This document shows, piece by piece, positions 1-11,505 of a DNA stretch of 64,000 bases. The stretch comes from Odontesthes bonariensis. Taxonomy: Eukaryota > Chordata > Actinopteri > Atheriniformes > Atherinopsidae. The translations under genes and the position numbers were made by a program. Positions within the stretch are counted from its first letter, which is position 1. Each line of letters opens with the position of its first letter. The notes beneath the pieces are model-generated. The model did no database searches. It was not told the DNA's origin and was given only the letters and a program-made list of their open reading frames with translations. Location of the stretch: positions 35,777,688 through 35,841,687 of the forward strand of contig NC_134520.1 in NCBI RefSeq assembly GCF_027942865.1, in the 5' to 3' direction.

Positions 1-281
1 AATATTTGAAACCAAAGTGCTATTTATTCCTTAGTTATTGCTCTTTGTTTTTCCCCAGCTTTAAAGATATTTAGTTGTTTTGCGCAAAGCAAATCAAACA
101 ACAATAGAAATAGAAACAGAAAGCCTTTATTGTCATTGAATGACTTGCATGCAATAAAATCAGTGGTTCTCAAACTGTTTTCATCAGCTACCACTTTATA
201 AAGTGTTTATACATTCTGAGTAACATTTAACAGGTTTAAATAAGTAGTAAACTTGTAAAGACTCGATGTAATGAGCCCTAA

Positions 282-380
282 TCCAGAGTCCAGCATGTTT
301 GGAACAAACCTGTCCAGGAAAACAGTCAATGTCCTCTCAGTAAAGCATCGAGGTGGGAGTGTGATGGTATGGGGTCACAC
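282..380 (+). mobile_element. Tc1-like transposase fragment
   Basis: The plus strand reads a short stretch ending in SVKHRGGSVMVWG, which matches the segment of Tc1-like transposases (usual form VKHGGG.VMVWG) between the two catalytic acidic residues. Nothing upstream or downstream continues the gene, so it is a dead fragment. A TTAA follows at once (381-384), where another repeat (AGGTGACATATTGTG) starts; I could not find that repeat's other end. Confidence 0.5.
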
Positions 381-384
381 TTAA

Positions 385-1257
385 AGGTGACATATTGTGT
401 AAAACTTCCTTCTTCCTGTTCCTGGGAGCATATGTCAGGGCATCTGACGTCACCAGGAAGTGTAAAACACAACCCTGGGAATTATTTAGTTCCCCTTTTT
501 GTTTGAAAGTTCCTCATTTAACGAAACGTTCTGATTTTCATTTCTAAAGTACGGCACTCCTTAAGTCAACTCCTCCTCCTCTGCTAAGAGGAGCTAACAG
601 CTTAGCTTATGAAGGTGACGTACACCAGCTTCTAAGGAGTTATTGCTGTTCCTTTCTGAAAGATGAACATCATTGTTCCCACATTACTTTGTTAGCTGAA
701 CGGTTCCGTTCTGTAACTCATCAACCTGCAGCTGTGTGGATAAGGTGTGTTTCCAACACAACAGCGGTCCTCTCCTCACTCTCTGTGTGCTAACGTTACA
801 TTATCGGCATGTTTCTGATAAAGATGGAGGTCTCCCAGTACAACTGTTTAATGAGCTTAATATGTCCAAAGTGTTTAAACGCAGTAATTAACGGTACACA
901 TGCATTACTACAAGTTACGCTGTGTACATCTCCGGCTTGGTCCATCACTGTTGATGAGGAAGCATTGTTTGCTAGCATCTGCTGCAAGCTTACAGCTACA
1001 TGCTAAACTGTTTCCCTCTGGGGTCAACAGAGGAACTATCTGTATCTGTATGTACAGCTGGTGAGGTAGAGCCTGCTGTGGGCTTAACTGAAAAATAAAT
1101 GATTAATTCAATGACCTTTTGATTCTGTAAATGCTTACAGAACTGAGATTACCAAGAAAACTGAGTTCCTTTTTCTCTGATGTCTCAGTTTTTTGTTCTG
1201 TAAAACTGCTTTTCTGTCACTTTCATTGTGTCTGCGTAGTTGTGGTGGTCTGACACA
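385..1257. other. Non-coding stretch, no gene recognised
   Basis: It begins with AGGTGACATATTGTG directly after a TTAA, a form typical of a fish MITE end. The matching inverted end was not found, so the element is probably truncated. Short open frames exist near 800-1000 on both strands but resemble no family I know. Confidence 0.3.
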
Positions 1258-1449
1258 TTAGGGGAGTGTCCGCTTCCATTCATGGCTACAAATGAGTGAA
1301 GAAACCCTGTTTGTGTATTTGCACACAACTGTACAATGATTGAGATGTATCAAGAGAACCATCCATACACACAGATGTATAAATCTGGTGGAAAGAATGC
1401 CTTTGTCTGTCCCTACAGAGACAATACAGCCTCTGAATAAGGCATTAGT

Positions 1450-2150
1450 ATTTAGCTTTATTTTAAATGTGCTGCCATATGAATGAAAGTGCCATAACAT
1501 TTGTTGTGCAAACACACTTTTAACATCAGCATCTTTCTGTAGTTTTTATGTAGAAGCCTCGCTCCACTGTCTGTTTCCTTGAATGACTTGCTGCTATCAG
1601 TTGTGTGTTTTGCCTTTAAGTGATATTTTAGACTGGAACTACTACGCTGAGAAGACAATTCAACTTGGCAGTGTTTACAGATGACTTTGGTTCTGTCGAC
1701 TCCGCCGTCTGGAAGAACTTTAACATGAAAATGGCCGAGTAAAAGTTCCGTACCCTTCTCCATGTTTGGTGGATCCGCCGATTACTTTCTTTTCCTGTTC
1801 CACAGCAGACAGCAACAGACTTTTACAAAATAAAAGCCTGTGAGCAACAGACTTTTACAATAATAAAATAAATAATAAAACAGGGGCGGTCCGTGGCGTA
1901 GTGGGTTGAGCAGGGGCCCCATGTACAGAGGCTATAGTCCTCGCTGCAGCTGGCCCCGGTTCGAGTCCCACATCGGACGGCCCTGTGCTGCATGTCGTTC
2001 CCCCTCTCTCTGAACTTTCCTATCCATTAAAGGCACAAAAAACCCCCAAAATGTTTTTTTTTTAAGAATTGTTTAAAAAAAAAAAAACATGCGTTAATGC
2101 GCAATAAAATATTTATCGGCGTTAAATAATTAATGCGTTAACGCGATAAT
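1450..2150 (-). mobile_element. Truncated non-autonomous hAT element with BED finger (copy 1)
   Basis: This is an inverted, end-truncated copy of the element at 58039-58830. The minus strand at 1458-1763 reads a 101-residue frame with a BED-type zinc finger: CKHC near residues 30-33, then H-x4-H in YHLKAKH. BED fingers sit at the N-terminus of hAT transposases, so this is probably a transposase remnant and not a host gene. Copy 1 keeps the TTAACGC-rich subterminal region (2090-2150) but lacks both terminal repeats. A tRNA-derived SINE lies inside it. Confidence 0.7.
1883..2070 (+). mobile_element. tRNA-derived SINE
   Basis: A tRNA-like head carries an A-box-like TGGCGTAGTGG (1894-1904) and a B-box GGTTCGAGTCC (1958-1968), followed by a tRNA-unrelated body and an A/T-rich tail. 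Both are internal RNA polymerase III promoter elements. The body but not the head is also present in the sister hAT copy (about 58154-58290), so the SINE entered the hAT element before that element spread. Confidence 0.75.
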
Positions 2151-3088
2151 AACCGATGACGTCATCCCAGTTGACGTGTGTGTAGAAATCCCCCCGATAA
2201 CAACAACATGGCAGCTCTGAGCAAACAGTGCAACAGTACGGGTTCATTCATTCATTTGTTTTTCACCAAACTGTTATCGGTGAGTAGATGAATGTATTTT
2301 ATGCCAGAAATAAGGTCCAGGTTTACAAAAACAAACTTCCCCTTTAAGGGGTGAGTCAGTGCCTCAAGTGGAGAAGTTTAAGTGTGTCAGGGTCCACAAG
2401 TAGGGGAGGAAAGAGCGGGAGATTGGATGTAATGTGGCTGTTGTTGCAGTCTACCATAAGGAGAGAGAGAAGGCGATCTATGTTCACCTCACTTAGAAGC
2501 TGTGGATAGTGACGAATGAGATCACAAATACAAGCAGTGGAAATTTGCTTCCTCCAAAAGGTCGTTACATACGTGTTTTTATCGTGGCTGCCTCGCATAT
2601 CCTGTGTTCATTTTCTGCATCGGTCGCACCGATCCTCAAAAATTAATGTTATGTGTCAGCAAGCTGCAACATATGGGTGACCAATGGGGCAAATTTTTTA
2701 ATGTTTCAGTGTTTTTTTTGTCAATTTCTTGCACCTTTCGTGCTTTGGGGCCTCTAATACCATCTGCAACACCACCCGTTTAGCTTTTTCAGTGGAGGTC
2801 TTAAGATCCACAAAATGCTAACCTCTTCTATTGATGCCATGTTCACCGTTTATTAGAGCGCTCGTGCTTATATTCTGTGAATCCAGCTGCACCTTCCAGC
2901 CTGAGGGATCAGGTGCGCCCCCTTGTGGAAACCTGTGGGAACAAGCGTACCACACAGGCAGGTTTATGAGCTGTCTGTGTTTTCAGTTTCATAACTGAGA
3001 AGTTTGGAGTAGAGTCGCTGCTCATCTGCATAAAAATGAGCCAGCTGAGTTGGTTTAGGGATCTGGTCAGGTTTCCTTCCAAATAAAG
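2151..3088. other. Non-coding stretch, no gene recognised
   Basis: An 80-codon open frame on the minus strand (2356-2598) resembles no family I recognise and lacks splice or promoter context. It may be decayed transposon sequence. I see nothing else. Confidence 0.3.
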
Positions 3089-3245
3089 AGGTGTTTCGGA
3101 CATGCCCGACGGGGAGGAGACCTAAGGGGAGACCCAGAACCCGCCGATGAGACTATCTCGAAGACTCGCGGTACCCCTGGAAGAGCTGGAGGAGGTGGCT
3201 GGGGAGAGCCACGACCTGGCTAACCAACAGAAAAGGGATGGGTGG
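3089..3245 (+). mobile_element. RTE/Rex3-type LINE 3' end fragment
   Basis: The stretch with GGCTGGGGAGAG and CTGGAAGAGCTGGAGGAGG, ending in AAAAGGGATGGGTGG, is the typical 3' coding end and tail region of fish Rex3/RTE LINEs. It is a 5'-truncated remnant without an intact frame. Confidence 0.65.
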
Positions 3246-3399
3246 CTGTTGGAAGTCTGAAGTTTAGGAACACTTGGGATACATGTTACAGTTTATTAAT
3301 AAGTGGATCAGATTCTGTTGCGCAGGGAAGGTCAACTCGGTCCCCCTGATTTAACTGAATCTTCTTAACTCCATTTCTAACTTACACCTAGACAAGGCA

Positions 3400-3600
3400 A
3401 GGCTATTTTATTTGTAGAGCACAATTTGTACACAAAGTAATTCAAAGTGCTTTACAGCTACATAAAATCACAAGAAGGCAATAAAATCATTAAAAAAAAC
3501 CATAAAAAATAATCATTAATTAATTAATTTAAAAGTAAAGAGTGCATATAAAATACTTTCAGGTGTCATATGCACAGCTATATGAACCTACAGGCTCAAA
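3400..3600 (-). mobile_element. L2-type LINE 3' tail
   Basis: Read on the minus strand it ends in the characteristic CACTTTGAATTACTTTGTG-like stretch, then a short GCTCTACAAATAAA tail. It is the reverse of the copy at 27600-27846, sharing AAAGTGCTTTACAGCTACA and the GTCATATGCACAGCTA region. No coding part remains. Confidence 0.65.
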
Positions 3601-4914
3601 TAAATTCAGAACACATGGTTCATTTTCAGTCTCGCTTTATTCATCTTCCCTCAGTTGTTTCCAGCGATTCGAATCATCAGGTTAACTTTAATCATCTTTA
3701 TAAGCAGATTGTTATTTTTAAATTTAAATATATTCCAGCACTGTAAATATGATCTTTACTGAGGCTCTGAAGCAGCCTGATATCTTCAGCCTTAATGGAC
3801 AGCGTTTGCAGAAAAACCGGCACTGAACACTTGAGTTCAAACTCTGAATGCACTTGTTTTAAATTCCCCGATGCTGATGGAACTGAACCAAAACTAAATG
3901 TGCTGACAAAGAAGAATCCAAAGACGAGCAGCACTGCATCAGAAGAGCCAAAAACATTTAGACTAAATATATCATCGGGTGATGTCCACATGAACTTAAA
4001 AACAAACCACATGCATGTAGAACTCTACCACCTTAAAATCCCACCCAATATACACTGAGTAAGACTTCGTGATTGTACCGCTGCTGGTCCAAATACTCTG
4101 GAAATTATGGGCTGCATTATTATCTCTTTACTAGATTAGATTCCTCTTTATTATCATTGCACAGCGAAATGCAGTTTAGTTCTTCTTTGCACTTCTTTAA
4201 ACTTTCTTTTTATTAATGTTTTCCATTGATGCATTTATGGGCCTTTCCCTTTCAGAAAGCTGTATTCAAGTGAATCAGACAGATGTGTTGAACTTCTTGC
4301 TGCTCAATACACATTTGAATTTAAAAAAAAAAAGTAAAAATGACAGTAGAAAATAATTCCTGCAGACTTCCCTCGTTGTTTCTCTTGTTTTGTCTTTTTT
4401 CCTCCAAGTTTAGTTTCCTGCCAGTAACCACTGCTGTGTGGAATGGTGCCACAGCGCCACCTGCTGGCCTCATGATGTTCACCAGTTCATTTAAAAGAAG
4501 CAGCTGAAAACGAGTCTGAAGAGCCACTCAAAAAACTTTGTTTATGCATTTAGCAGTCGCCAAAGTGAAAATGGATTTTAAAAAGTTTGCTTCACATTTT
4601 TTTTGCCAGCTGGATGGAAACAGCCAACATTTAAAGGCTTCAATGGAAAACATTAAAAAAAAGAAAGTTTAAAGACTTAAAAGAAAGAAAAAAATTGAAC
4701 AAAATGCAAATTGTTCAATAATTTTTCAAAACGCATGAACCAGCTTTGGGAGGAAACTTGGGCGGTGATGCTCTTCAGCTGATTCAGAGCGCATACGAAA
4801 GGTTTTGGGTTATAGGTTTTGAGATATCACCCATACTGTCAAACATGCAGAATAAAGTTATTCTCCATTTTCTCTAATATATGAAAGAATGAGGCCAGGT
4901 TCACACCACAAACT
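3601..4914. other. Intergenic DNA downstream of gene A
   Basis: I see no gene. Overlapping open frames of about 87-104 codons at 3698-4058 occur on both strands and resemble nothing I know. The rest is A/T-rich with no clear repeat. Confidence 0.3.
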
Positions 4915-4932
4915 GTTTTATGTAGTGCATGT

Positions 4933-4938
4933 TTTATT
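4933..4938 (-). terminator. Probable polyadenylation signal of gene A
   Basis: TTTATT on the plus strand gives AATAAA on the gene strand, about 365 bases after the stop codon of finger gene A. It would define a 3' UTR running from 5300 to about 4915. Confidence 0.45.
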
Positions 4939-5300
4939 GAACTCAAGAAGTTGCTCAGCAGTAATTTGACAACAGTAACATGCAACTGCTAAAATGAACA
5001 GAAAATAGTGCATTCTCATTAATCATCACAAAAACTAGTGCGAAAGGTGTACCGTTGCTGATACGAGGTCAATGTAATGGCCGGCGTAAGTTTTTACCAT
5101 TATCTTTTGCCTCGAACTGCTTGCTGAACACTTAATTCACATGTGAAAAATAAGCACCACATGCACGCTGTTCCTGGCGAGAACCTGGCATTAGCACAAC
5201 TGATTGCTCCAAAAAGGAGTATAAAAATTGGAAATGACTGTTCATTTGTGAAAGTGTGAATGAAAAACAGTTGGGATCTACGGATGTAGCGCACCAACAC

Positions 5301-6361
5301 CTACGACTTATTTTTTGTGTGGATTCTAATGTGTCTTTTCAGAGTTGCAAGATGTTTGAATCTTTTCTCGCAGAATGTGCAAGGGTAAGGTGTCTCACCT
5401 GTGTGCGTTCTGATGTGGGCAGTTAGATGCTGATTTTGAGTGAAACTTCGACCACAAGTCTCACAACGATACAGCTTCTCGCCAGTGTGGATTCTCATGT
5501 GGACTAATAAGCCGTAATTTCTTCTGAAACTTTTATCACACATTTCACAAAAGTATGGCTTCACATCTGAGTGACATTTCAGGTGGGCGATCAAATGAGC
5601 CTTCTGAGTGAAACTTTTACCGCATATTTTGCAATGATACGGCTTCACACCAGTATGGATTCTCATGTGAATCGATAAACTATTACTACATCTGAAACAT
5701 TTACCACAAGTTTTGCAACAATATGGTTTCTCACCTGTGTGGACTCTTACATGCGCCTGCAAAGAAAAGTTTTTTATGAAACTTTTCCCACATATTTGGC
5801 AAGAAAACGGCTTCTCGCCTGTGTGGACTCTTGCATGCACCTGCAGCGAAAAGTTTCTTATGAAACTTTTCCCACATATTTTGCAAGAAAACGGCTTGTC
5901 GCCTGTGTGGATTCTGCGATGTTTCCTCAGTTGACTCTGATACCTAAATTCTTTCCCACAAAATTCACATTTTAATGAAGTTTCACTCGTGTCAGTATTA
6001 AACTGGCCCTCTAACAAGTGAGAAGTGTCTACATTGTTTCTGAGTTTTCTTTGTCTGCAATGTCTTTTCTTTGGCTTGGACTCTGTGGTTCCTTTATGAT
6101 CTTGGGAGAAGAGCTGGTCAATGTTTGGTGTTGGATTACTGTGGTGACTTTCCTCATAAACAGGAGTCACCATGAAAGTGTCGGCCTCCTGCTTCATTAC
6201 AAGCTGCTCTATATCCGGACTGGTGTAGAGCTCCTCCTGTTCCTCTTTAATCTGTGGAAGTTCTGGTTCCCCCTGGTCCAGACTGGAGATCCTCTCTTGT
6301 TTATCAAGCTCCTGATAAGCTAGAAACTCCTCCTCCTTACAGATATAATGCAATGGGAGGT
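5301..6361 (-). CDS. Zinc-finger gene A, terminal exon (8 C2H2 fingers)
   Basis: This is the last coding exon of a C2H2 zinc-finger protein, presumed nuclear and DNA-binding; its target is unknown. The acceptor TTTACAG lies just before 6361. The exon opens in phase 1, so the G from exon 1 completes an Asp codon (DLPLHYICKEEE), the shared start of this family. An acidic linker of about 130 residues follows (PQIKEEQEELYTS, QLVMKQEADTF motifs). Then come eight C2H2 fingers, from CEFCGKEFRYQSQLRKHRRIH to CTFCEKRFKHLATLKRHIRIH, mostly joined by TGEKP-type linkers. All eight keep C2H2 ligands. With exon 1 (11882-12053) the protein is 410 residues. The stop TAG is at 5301-5303. Fingers 2 and 3 are near-identical, pointing to recent finger duplication. 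Confidence 0.95.
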
Positions 6362-6636
6362 CTGTAAACAAAAAAAACACACAAGGAGAGGGTTACTAAT
6401 TTGCAGATAGAGAAAGATGGATCAAGAAAACGATGTTCAAGTTTAAAACACTAGCAGAACTCGACAGTGTGAGCATGGTGTCTAACACCCACAATAGGTT
6501 TTTAATTATAAAACACATAAAGTTAAGCTTGTTTGCATTCTGGTGACTTTTAATTCAGAACCACCGTGTCTTGTTTTGAGGGCTTACTATCCACAGAACT
6601 ACGGTTGTGATGAGAAAATTAACTCCAGAGAGACTT

Positions 6637-6834
6637 CCAGAGGCAAAGCAGGTTTATTTCTACAGCACAATTCAACAACAAGGTGATTCAAAGTGCTTTA
6701 CGGATACATTAAAACAGTAGAAATAAAAAGCATGATTTACATTTTAAACAAAAAAGAAAGAACTAAGAACAATAAATAAAATCAGGAGTTAAAATGTGAT
6801 TAAGTTTTGAAACTCAAGCTTCAGATTTGGAGCT
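6637..6834 (-). mobile_element. L2-type LINE 3' tail
   Basis: On the minus strand this reads the 3' UTR of an L2-like LINE, with CACTTTGAATCACCTTGTTG and an AATAAA-like end. It sits tail to tail with the plus-strand copy that follows, in the intron of gene A. Confidence 0.65.
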
Positions 6835-7148
6835 TTATTCTCCAGACATGGAGAAGCTGCATTCAGCTTCTAGGCTCCACAAACAAACAAACTCCCAGAA
6901 AGCCTCAGATCAGCTGGAACACTCAGTGTGTTTAAGTCCAGGCTGAAGACACACCTATTTTCAGCTGCGTTTGAATAAAGCTCCAAATCTGAAGCTTGAG
7001 TTTCAAAACTTAATCATATTTGAACTCCTGATTGTATCTTTTGTTCTTATTTCTTTCTTTTTTGTTTAAAATTTAAATTGTGCTTTTTATTTCTACTGTT
7101 TTAATGTCAAAGCACTTTGAATCGCCCTGTAGTTGAATTGTGCCGTAC
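6835..7148 (+). mobile_element. L2-type LINE 3' end, plus strand
   Basis: The segment carries the end of an L2-type reverse-transcriptase frame (CTCCCAGAAAGCCTCAGATC, then a FKSRLKTHLFSAAFE-like end) and its 3' UTR. It is inverted relative to the neighbouring copies, making a long imperfect palindrome that could form a hairpin in an intron A transcript. Confidence 0.65.
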
Positions 7149-8330
7149 AGATAAACTTGCTTTATTCAAACGCAGCTGAAAATAGGTGTGTCTTCAGCCT
7201 TGACTTAAACACACTGAGTGTTTCAGCTGATCTGAGGCTTTCTGGGAGTTTGTTCCAGACATGTGGAGCATAGAAGCTGAATGCAGCTCCTCCATGTCTG
7301 GTTCTGACTCTGGGAACTGATAGAAGACCGGATCCAGATGAGCTGAGGGGTCTGGAAGGTTCACACTGGGTCAGGAGGTCACTGATGCATTCTGGTCCTG
7401 GACCATTCAGAACTTTATAGAGCAGCATCAGAACTTTAAAGTCTATCCTCTGAACTACCAAAGAAAGACAGATACCTCCTGAAAATCTTTATGGCCGCAA
7501 GCAAAAAAGCCATAACAAGAAGATGGCTCAACATAGAACCTCCCACGGTTAATCAGTGGAAAGTCATAATTAAAGACATCCAAACTATGGAACTTTTGAC
7601 TTTTAGCCTCAGGTTTCAAAGGGGCAAAGGTGATGCCCTCTGGGAAAAATGGGACACCTACATCGCAGGAGGGGGTGATGACCTGTCTTGATGCCTTGTG
7701 TACTCTGGTAATGAAAAGCAATGACCATGATGTTATAGTTTGTGGCGATCTGCTCGCAACCCCGTGGTTCCCCTGATGTTTTGTTTTTGTGAATATGCTC
7801 ATGTATGTTTATTTGACTAGGTTTTGCAATCATTTTGGATGTGTGCATGTCTATTTTTTGTTTTTCTTCTGTTTGTTGTTTCTCTTTTGTTTTTGGGGTC
7901 GCATGGCTGGTATTTGAATTGTTTTGCCACATCTGATTGTGACCATATCTTGTTTTTTGGTTTTTTTTTTGTATTGATGTTGTAACTTAAAAAGATAGAA
8001 AAATAAAGTTAAAAAAAAAAAAAAAAGTCTATCCTCTGATGGACAGGCAGCCGATGTAAAGACCTCAGAGCTGGACTGATGTGGTCCACTTCTTTGGTCT
8101 CAGTGAGGACTCGAGCAGCAGAGTTCTGAATAAGCTGCAGTTTTTAGGTAGACCTGTAAAGATGCTGTTACAGTAATCAAGCCGACAAAAGATGAATGCA
8201 TGGACTAGTTTTTCCAGGTCCTGCTGACACATCAGATCTTTTAACCTCGATATATTCTTAATCTGATAGTAGGCTGACTGCCTTAATGTGTTTTTCCAAG
8301 TTTAGGTCTGAGTCCATCACTACACTTCTG
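7149..8330 (-). mobile_element. L2-type LINE fragment, split by an L1 insertion
   Basis: The minus strand reads the C-terminal end of an L2/Maui-type reverse transcriptase at 7162-7461 (RIDFKVLMLLYKVLNG, GSGLLSVPRVRT, FYAPHVWNKLPESLR). The element resumes at 8040 with the upstream part (ATGGACAGGCAGCCGATGTA region). The gap is the L1-type insertion at 7454-8023. Neither part has an intact frame. Confidence 0.75.
7454..8023 (+). mobile_element. 5'-truncated L1-type LINE with 16-bp target duplication
   Basis: A plus-strand insertion ends in AATAAAGTT and a long poly(A). It is flanked by a perfect 16-bp duplication AAAGTCTATCCTCTGA (7438-7453 and 8024-8039), the mark of target-primed reverse transcription. 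The open frame up to 7691 reads MAASKKAITRRWLN... KWDTYIAGGGDDLS, which resembles the C-terminal end of fish L1/Tx1 ORF2 proteins. It lies inside the older L2 fragment. Confidence 0.85.
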
Positions 8331-8492
8331 GCTTACAGCAGTAATGGGAGGGGGGGGACGTTGTGCTCAGGTGAATTAGCAAATGTTTTTCTCCAGTTGA
8401 TAAAACTAATCTGCTGATGAAGTGGAATTAAAACCTCATAGTGACTGTTTCATAAGCTTCAATCAACATACTCTCATTTCCAGTTTGTCAAA

Positions 8493-9130
8493 CACTCAGT
8501 GGGGTCACATGGCACTGAAAGGATCGGATTATTGGCTAAATTGCAATCAGACTGAGTTATTAAGTGCATGTAGACACCTTAATCTGACTAAGAATTGGAT
8601 CGGATTCAGACCCCGAGATAACTGGGTTGAAAGTCACTCTAAACCTGCTTGTAGACGCTGAAGCACGTGGTGAATCAGACTTTGCGTTCTGCGCATGCTC
8701 CAGATGTTTTCCCGGGGTCGTGACCCGGAAGTCAAAGGAGACGATATTCCTGTTGTTGTCGCCGTCAGAAAGAAACAAACAACGCGATGGAGAATGCTCC
8801 GTTGGGCATCGAGTTTGTGCAACAAGCAGCTCATCACAGAGCAAATGTAGAGGGACGTAGCTTCATCTGGCTCTGCGTTCTCCATCTTTCTCCAACGCCT
8901 GAGTTTGTTGTTGTTGTTGGTGGTGAAGAGGTCAACAGGAAGTGGCTCTATTAGCAACAGCTGGAATGGGTACAGCGCCACCTATCATACCGGGGTATGA
9001 CACGCTTTGTGCCTCTGATCCCATTCATTCACCGCCACATATCCAAGGAGAATTACCCTCGCTCAGCTCATTCTTATTGTAATTTAGCCAATAATCTGAT
9101 CCTTTCAGGGCCATGTGACCCCGCTGAGTG
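8493..9130. mobile_element. Foldback DNA element, 638 bp, about 60-bp terminal inverted repeats
   Basis: The left end CACTCAGTGGGGTCACATGG is inverted at the right end as CCATGTGACCCCGCTGAGTG. The similarity continues inwards through GGATCGGATTATTGGCTAAA and its complement. No transposase is encoded. I found no convincing target duplication, so the superfamily is open. It sits in the intron of gene A. Confidence 0.75.
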
Positions 9131-9221
9131 ACATTTGAGCCCATTGCATCAGTTTTCAACACACAGGGAATTGCTCTGCAGCTGCATGGGGGATTCAGTC
9201 TAATCTGTTGGTTTCCTTAGC

Positions 9222-10561
9222 TAGGCTACTTTTTTTTACTGGCTCTGTGTGAATTGGACTAATTTGGAATTTAATTAACCCTTGTGTGGTCTTAACATTG
9301 TGTTTACTCCCCTTTGTCCTACCAAAGCCCCAAAATAAAGCAACTTAATTGAATTTTAAATCCAAAATCTATTTTGTATGATGAAACCACCTGTTATTTA
9401 TCTATTCAACTCAATTCAATACATTTTTTATCATGTATTTTTTGTTACACAATCCAAAAAGACAATCACCAGTTTTCAGGATTACACTTTTTTTATTACC
9501 ACAAACCAACTGTCAGTGGGACCAACAGTTTTCTTGTTTTCTCAGTTTTCTTTTACATAATAAAGGTTTATTATTGCTATTATATAAATGTGAAGTAATT
9601 ACTTCTGAATTAATTATTGAAAGGAAAAAAAAACAGTCAACTTCTTTTCTGGTGTTTAAATGTTTTTAGAATTCACGGGTCAAAAATGACCCATAAGACA
9701 ATCTTTGTACCCTAGTGGTGTACAGCCCACACTGGAAAAAAATCAAAGTCTTACCAAGTATATTTGTCTCATTTCTAGTCCATATATCTCATTACACTTA
9801 ATATAAGACACAACTGCCTAACAAGTACTATTTCAGCCAGATATAGGGACTTGTTTGAAGACAATACATCTTGAATATTTTGTTAAATGAAAAAGTCTTG
9901 AAAAAAAATTGTTTTGAGTAACATATCATATGAAAAAAGCTTTTTTTGACATTTGAAGAGGTTTTTAAGCTAATTTCAAGATCACTTTTATCTCAAAAGT
10001 CCTAAATATCACATTTTATTTCAAGATATCTGGACAAGGCGATTTTCACTAGTTCCATTGGCAGATTTCTTTGCTTATTTCAAGCAAAAACGTCTTTTAT
10101 TGGTTGTTTTTTTACTTATTTTTGGAGGGGCGTTTTTTTGTGCACCTGGAAACATAAACAAAAATAAAGTATGACTTTTTCTAATGATGGGGAAAAGTCA
10201 GAAAATTTCAAGTTGGAAAAAGATAGTTTAAGGTATTTTTTCTACAGCTAAACATGGTAGTGGCTCACTTTTGACCAGCAAGACAACAGGAGGGTTAATT
10301 GAATCTGATAATATTACAATGAATTAGATCGTAATTGGCTTGAATTAGACTATCTTTGAATCAATTTGAGATGACATTTGTTGTAATTTGGCACTTTTTA
10401 AATAAAACTGAGTTGGGGGTCTTCAGAAGCCAGTTTGTTGATTTTTGATCATGAACATCAGCTTAATTACCTTCATTTCAACAGGTTTTTCTTTGTCAGT
10501 TTGTCTTTTTGATGTTCCAAATCTGAGCAGAGATATTCTCTCTGCTACAGCTCGTACTTAA
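9222..10561. repeat. Local duplication, copy 1 (filled by a TTAA element)
   Basis: The flanks 9222-9278 and 10299-10561 together repeat 11505-11829 almost base for base, including an L2-type tail (TTTGAGATGACATTTGTTG) and GAGCAGAGATATTCTCTCTG. Copy 1 carries an insertion at 9279-10294 that copy 2 lacks. Confidence 0.85.
9279..10294. mobile_element. TTAA-flanked non-autonomous element (CCCTTGTGTGG / AACAGGAGGG ends), copy 1
   Basis: The element is flanked by TTAA on both sides (9275-9278, 10295-10298). The ends are imperfect inverted repeats (CCCTTGTGTGG against CCCTCCTGTTG). It contains the palindrome GGGTCAAAAATGACCC. The second copy of the local duplication (around 11560) shows the same flanks with a single TTAA, confirming the exact ends. 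TTAA target choice is that of the piggyBac superfamily. Confidence 0.85.
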
Positions 10562-11106
10562 AGGTAGGGTAGGAGATCCTGGATTTTGAGTCCAGCGAAG
10601 CTGCATTTTGAAAATACACAGGTCAAAAGTCCCAACCCTTTTCTTCACTTTCCCCCCGAAGCCACGCCTCTAGAGTACATGAACGCGCACAAGCACAAAG
10701 GTGCACGAGCGCTGTTCTGACAGCAAGCATCGATCGTTGCCGTATTTAGTATATGCTAACTATACGTTTAATAATGCAAGGTGCTAGCCAAGCTGGCTCT
10801 AGTTTAGCTTCCTGCCAAGCTTCTGGACGCGTAATTCGTTCACGGAGCAGGGTACGCGCACAGGGGGGGAGGAGGGGGAGGGAGGAGCAGATTGCAGTTT
10901 GATAGACGGCATCAGAATCCAATCATCGTTAACGGTCCGTTCAGTATGATTGGATACTGTTTTTCCTAGATTGTACGTTCTAGAGGCCACTAAAACTTTT
11001 CATATTTGTGTCAAAACTTTTAATTAATTGGTTGCAATGGGGGTGTGAAGGGTATTTCAAGCAATATGTAAAAAAATGCTCCAGAAAAAGAACCCCTACC
11101 CCGCCT
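10562..11106. mobile_element. TTAA-flanked MITE (AGGTAGGGTAGG family)
   Basis: The ends AGGTAGGGTAGGAG and CTACCCCGCCT are imperfect inverted repeats, flanked by TTAA at 10558-10561 and 11107-11110. The right-hand TTAA is shared with the next element, so two TTAA elements sit back to back. The paralogous sequence at about 11823-11830 keeps the empty TACTTAA. No coding capacity is seen. Confidence 0.8.
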
Positions 11107-11110
11107 TTAA

Positions 11111-11166
11111 AGGGATAGTTCGCCTCTTTTGACATGAAGCTGTGTATGACATCCCATATCAGCAAC
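11111..11166 (+). mobile_element. TTAA-flanked MITE (AGGGATAGTTCGCC family), left end only
   Basis: Fifty-odd bases match the terminal repeat of the elements at 21380, 24430, 28509 and 60469 (AGGGATAGTTCGCCTCTTTT, then TGACATGAAGCTG). The rest is replaced by an L2-type LINE fragment. Confidence 0.75.
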
Positions 11167-11505
11167 ATAATTTTGACTAAACATGGAGAAGCAGCATTTA
11201 GCTGTTATGCTGCAAACAAGTGGAACAAACTGCCAGTGGAGATTAAACTTTCACCAAATGGAGACATTTTTAAATCCAGGTTAAAGACATTTCTGTTCTC
11301 ATGTGTCTATGCATGAAATCTGCACGATATCTTTGAACTTATCTGGACTGTTGCTTGTTTTTAAATTCATTTAAATTATTTGATGTATTTTTAATGCTTC
11401 TTCCACTCCCTACTGCAATGCTTTTATTTTATGTAAAGCACTTTGAACTGTTTTATACGTGAAATGTGCTACAAATAAATTTGATTTTGATTTGATTTAT
11501 AAACA
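11167..11505 (+). mobile_element. L2-type LINE 3' end
   Basis: It encodes the end of an L2-type reverse transcriptase (HGEAAFSCYAANKWNKLPVE, then FKSRLKTFLFSCVYA and a stop). The 3' UTR follows, ending in CACTTTGAACTGTTTTATAC and a TTTGATTTTGATTTGATTT tail. Sister copies lie at 25330-25835 and, inverted, at 26557-26882. Confidence 0.75.

Noticed and set aside
1883-1980. A functional tRNA gene
   Set aside because: A- and B-box-like sequences are present, but the segment continues into a SINE body and tail and does not fold as a complete tRNA. The same holds for 18905-19000.
5713-5975. Plus-strand frames antisense to the finger exons (also at 14186, 19908, 39071 and others)
   Set aside because: Shadows of the C2H2 repeats on the opposite strand; no independent evidence.
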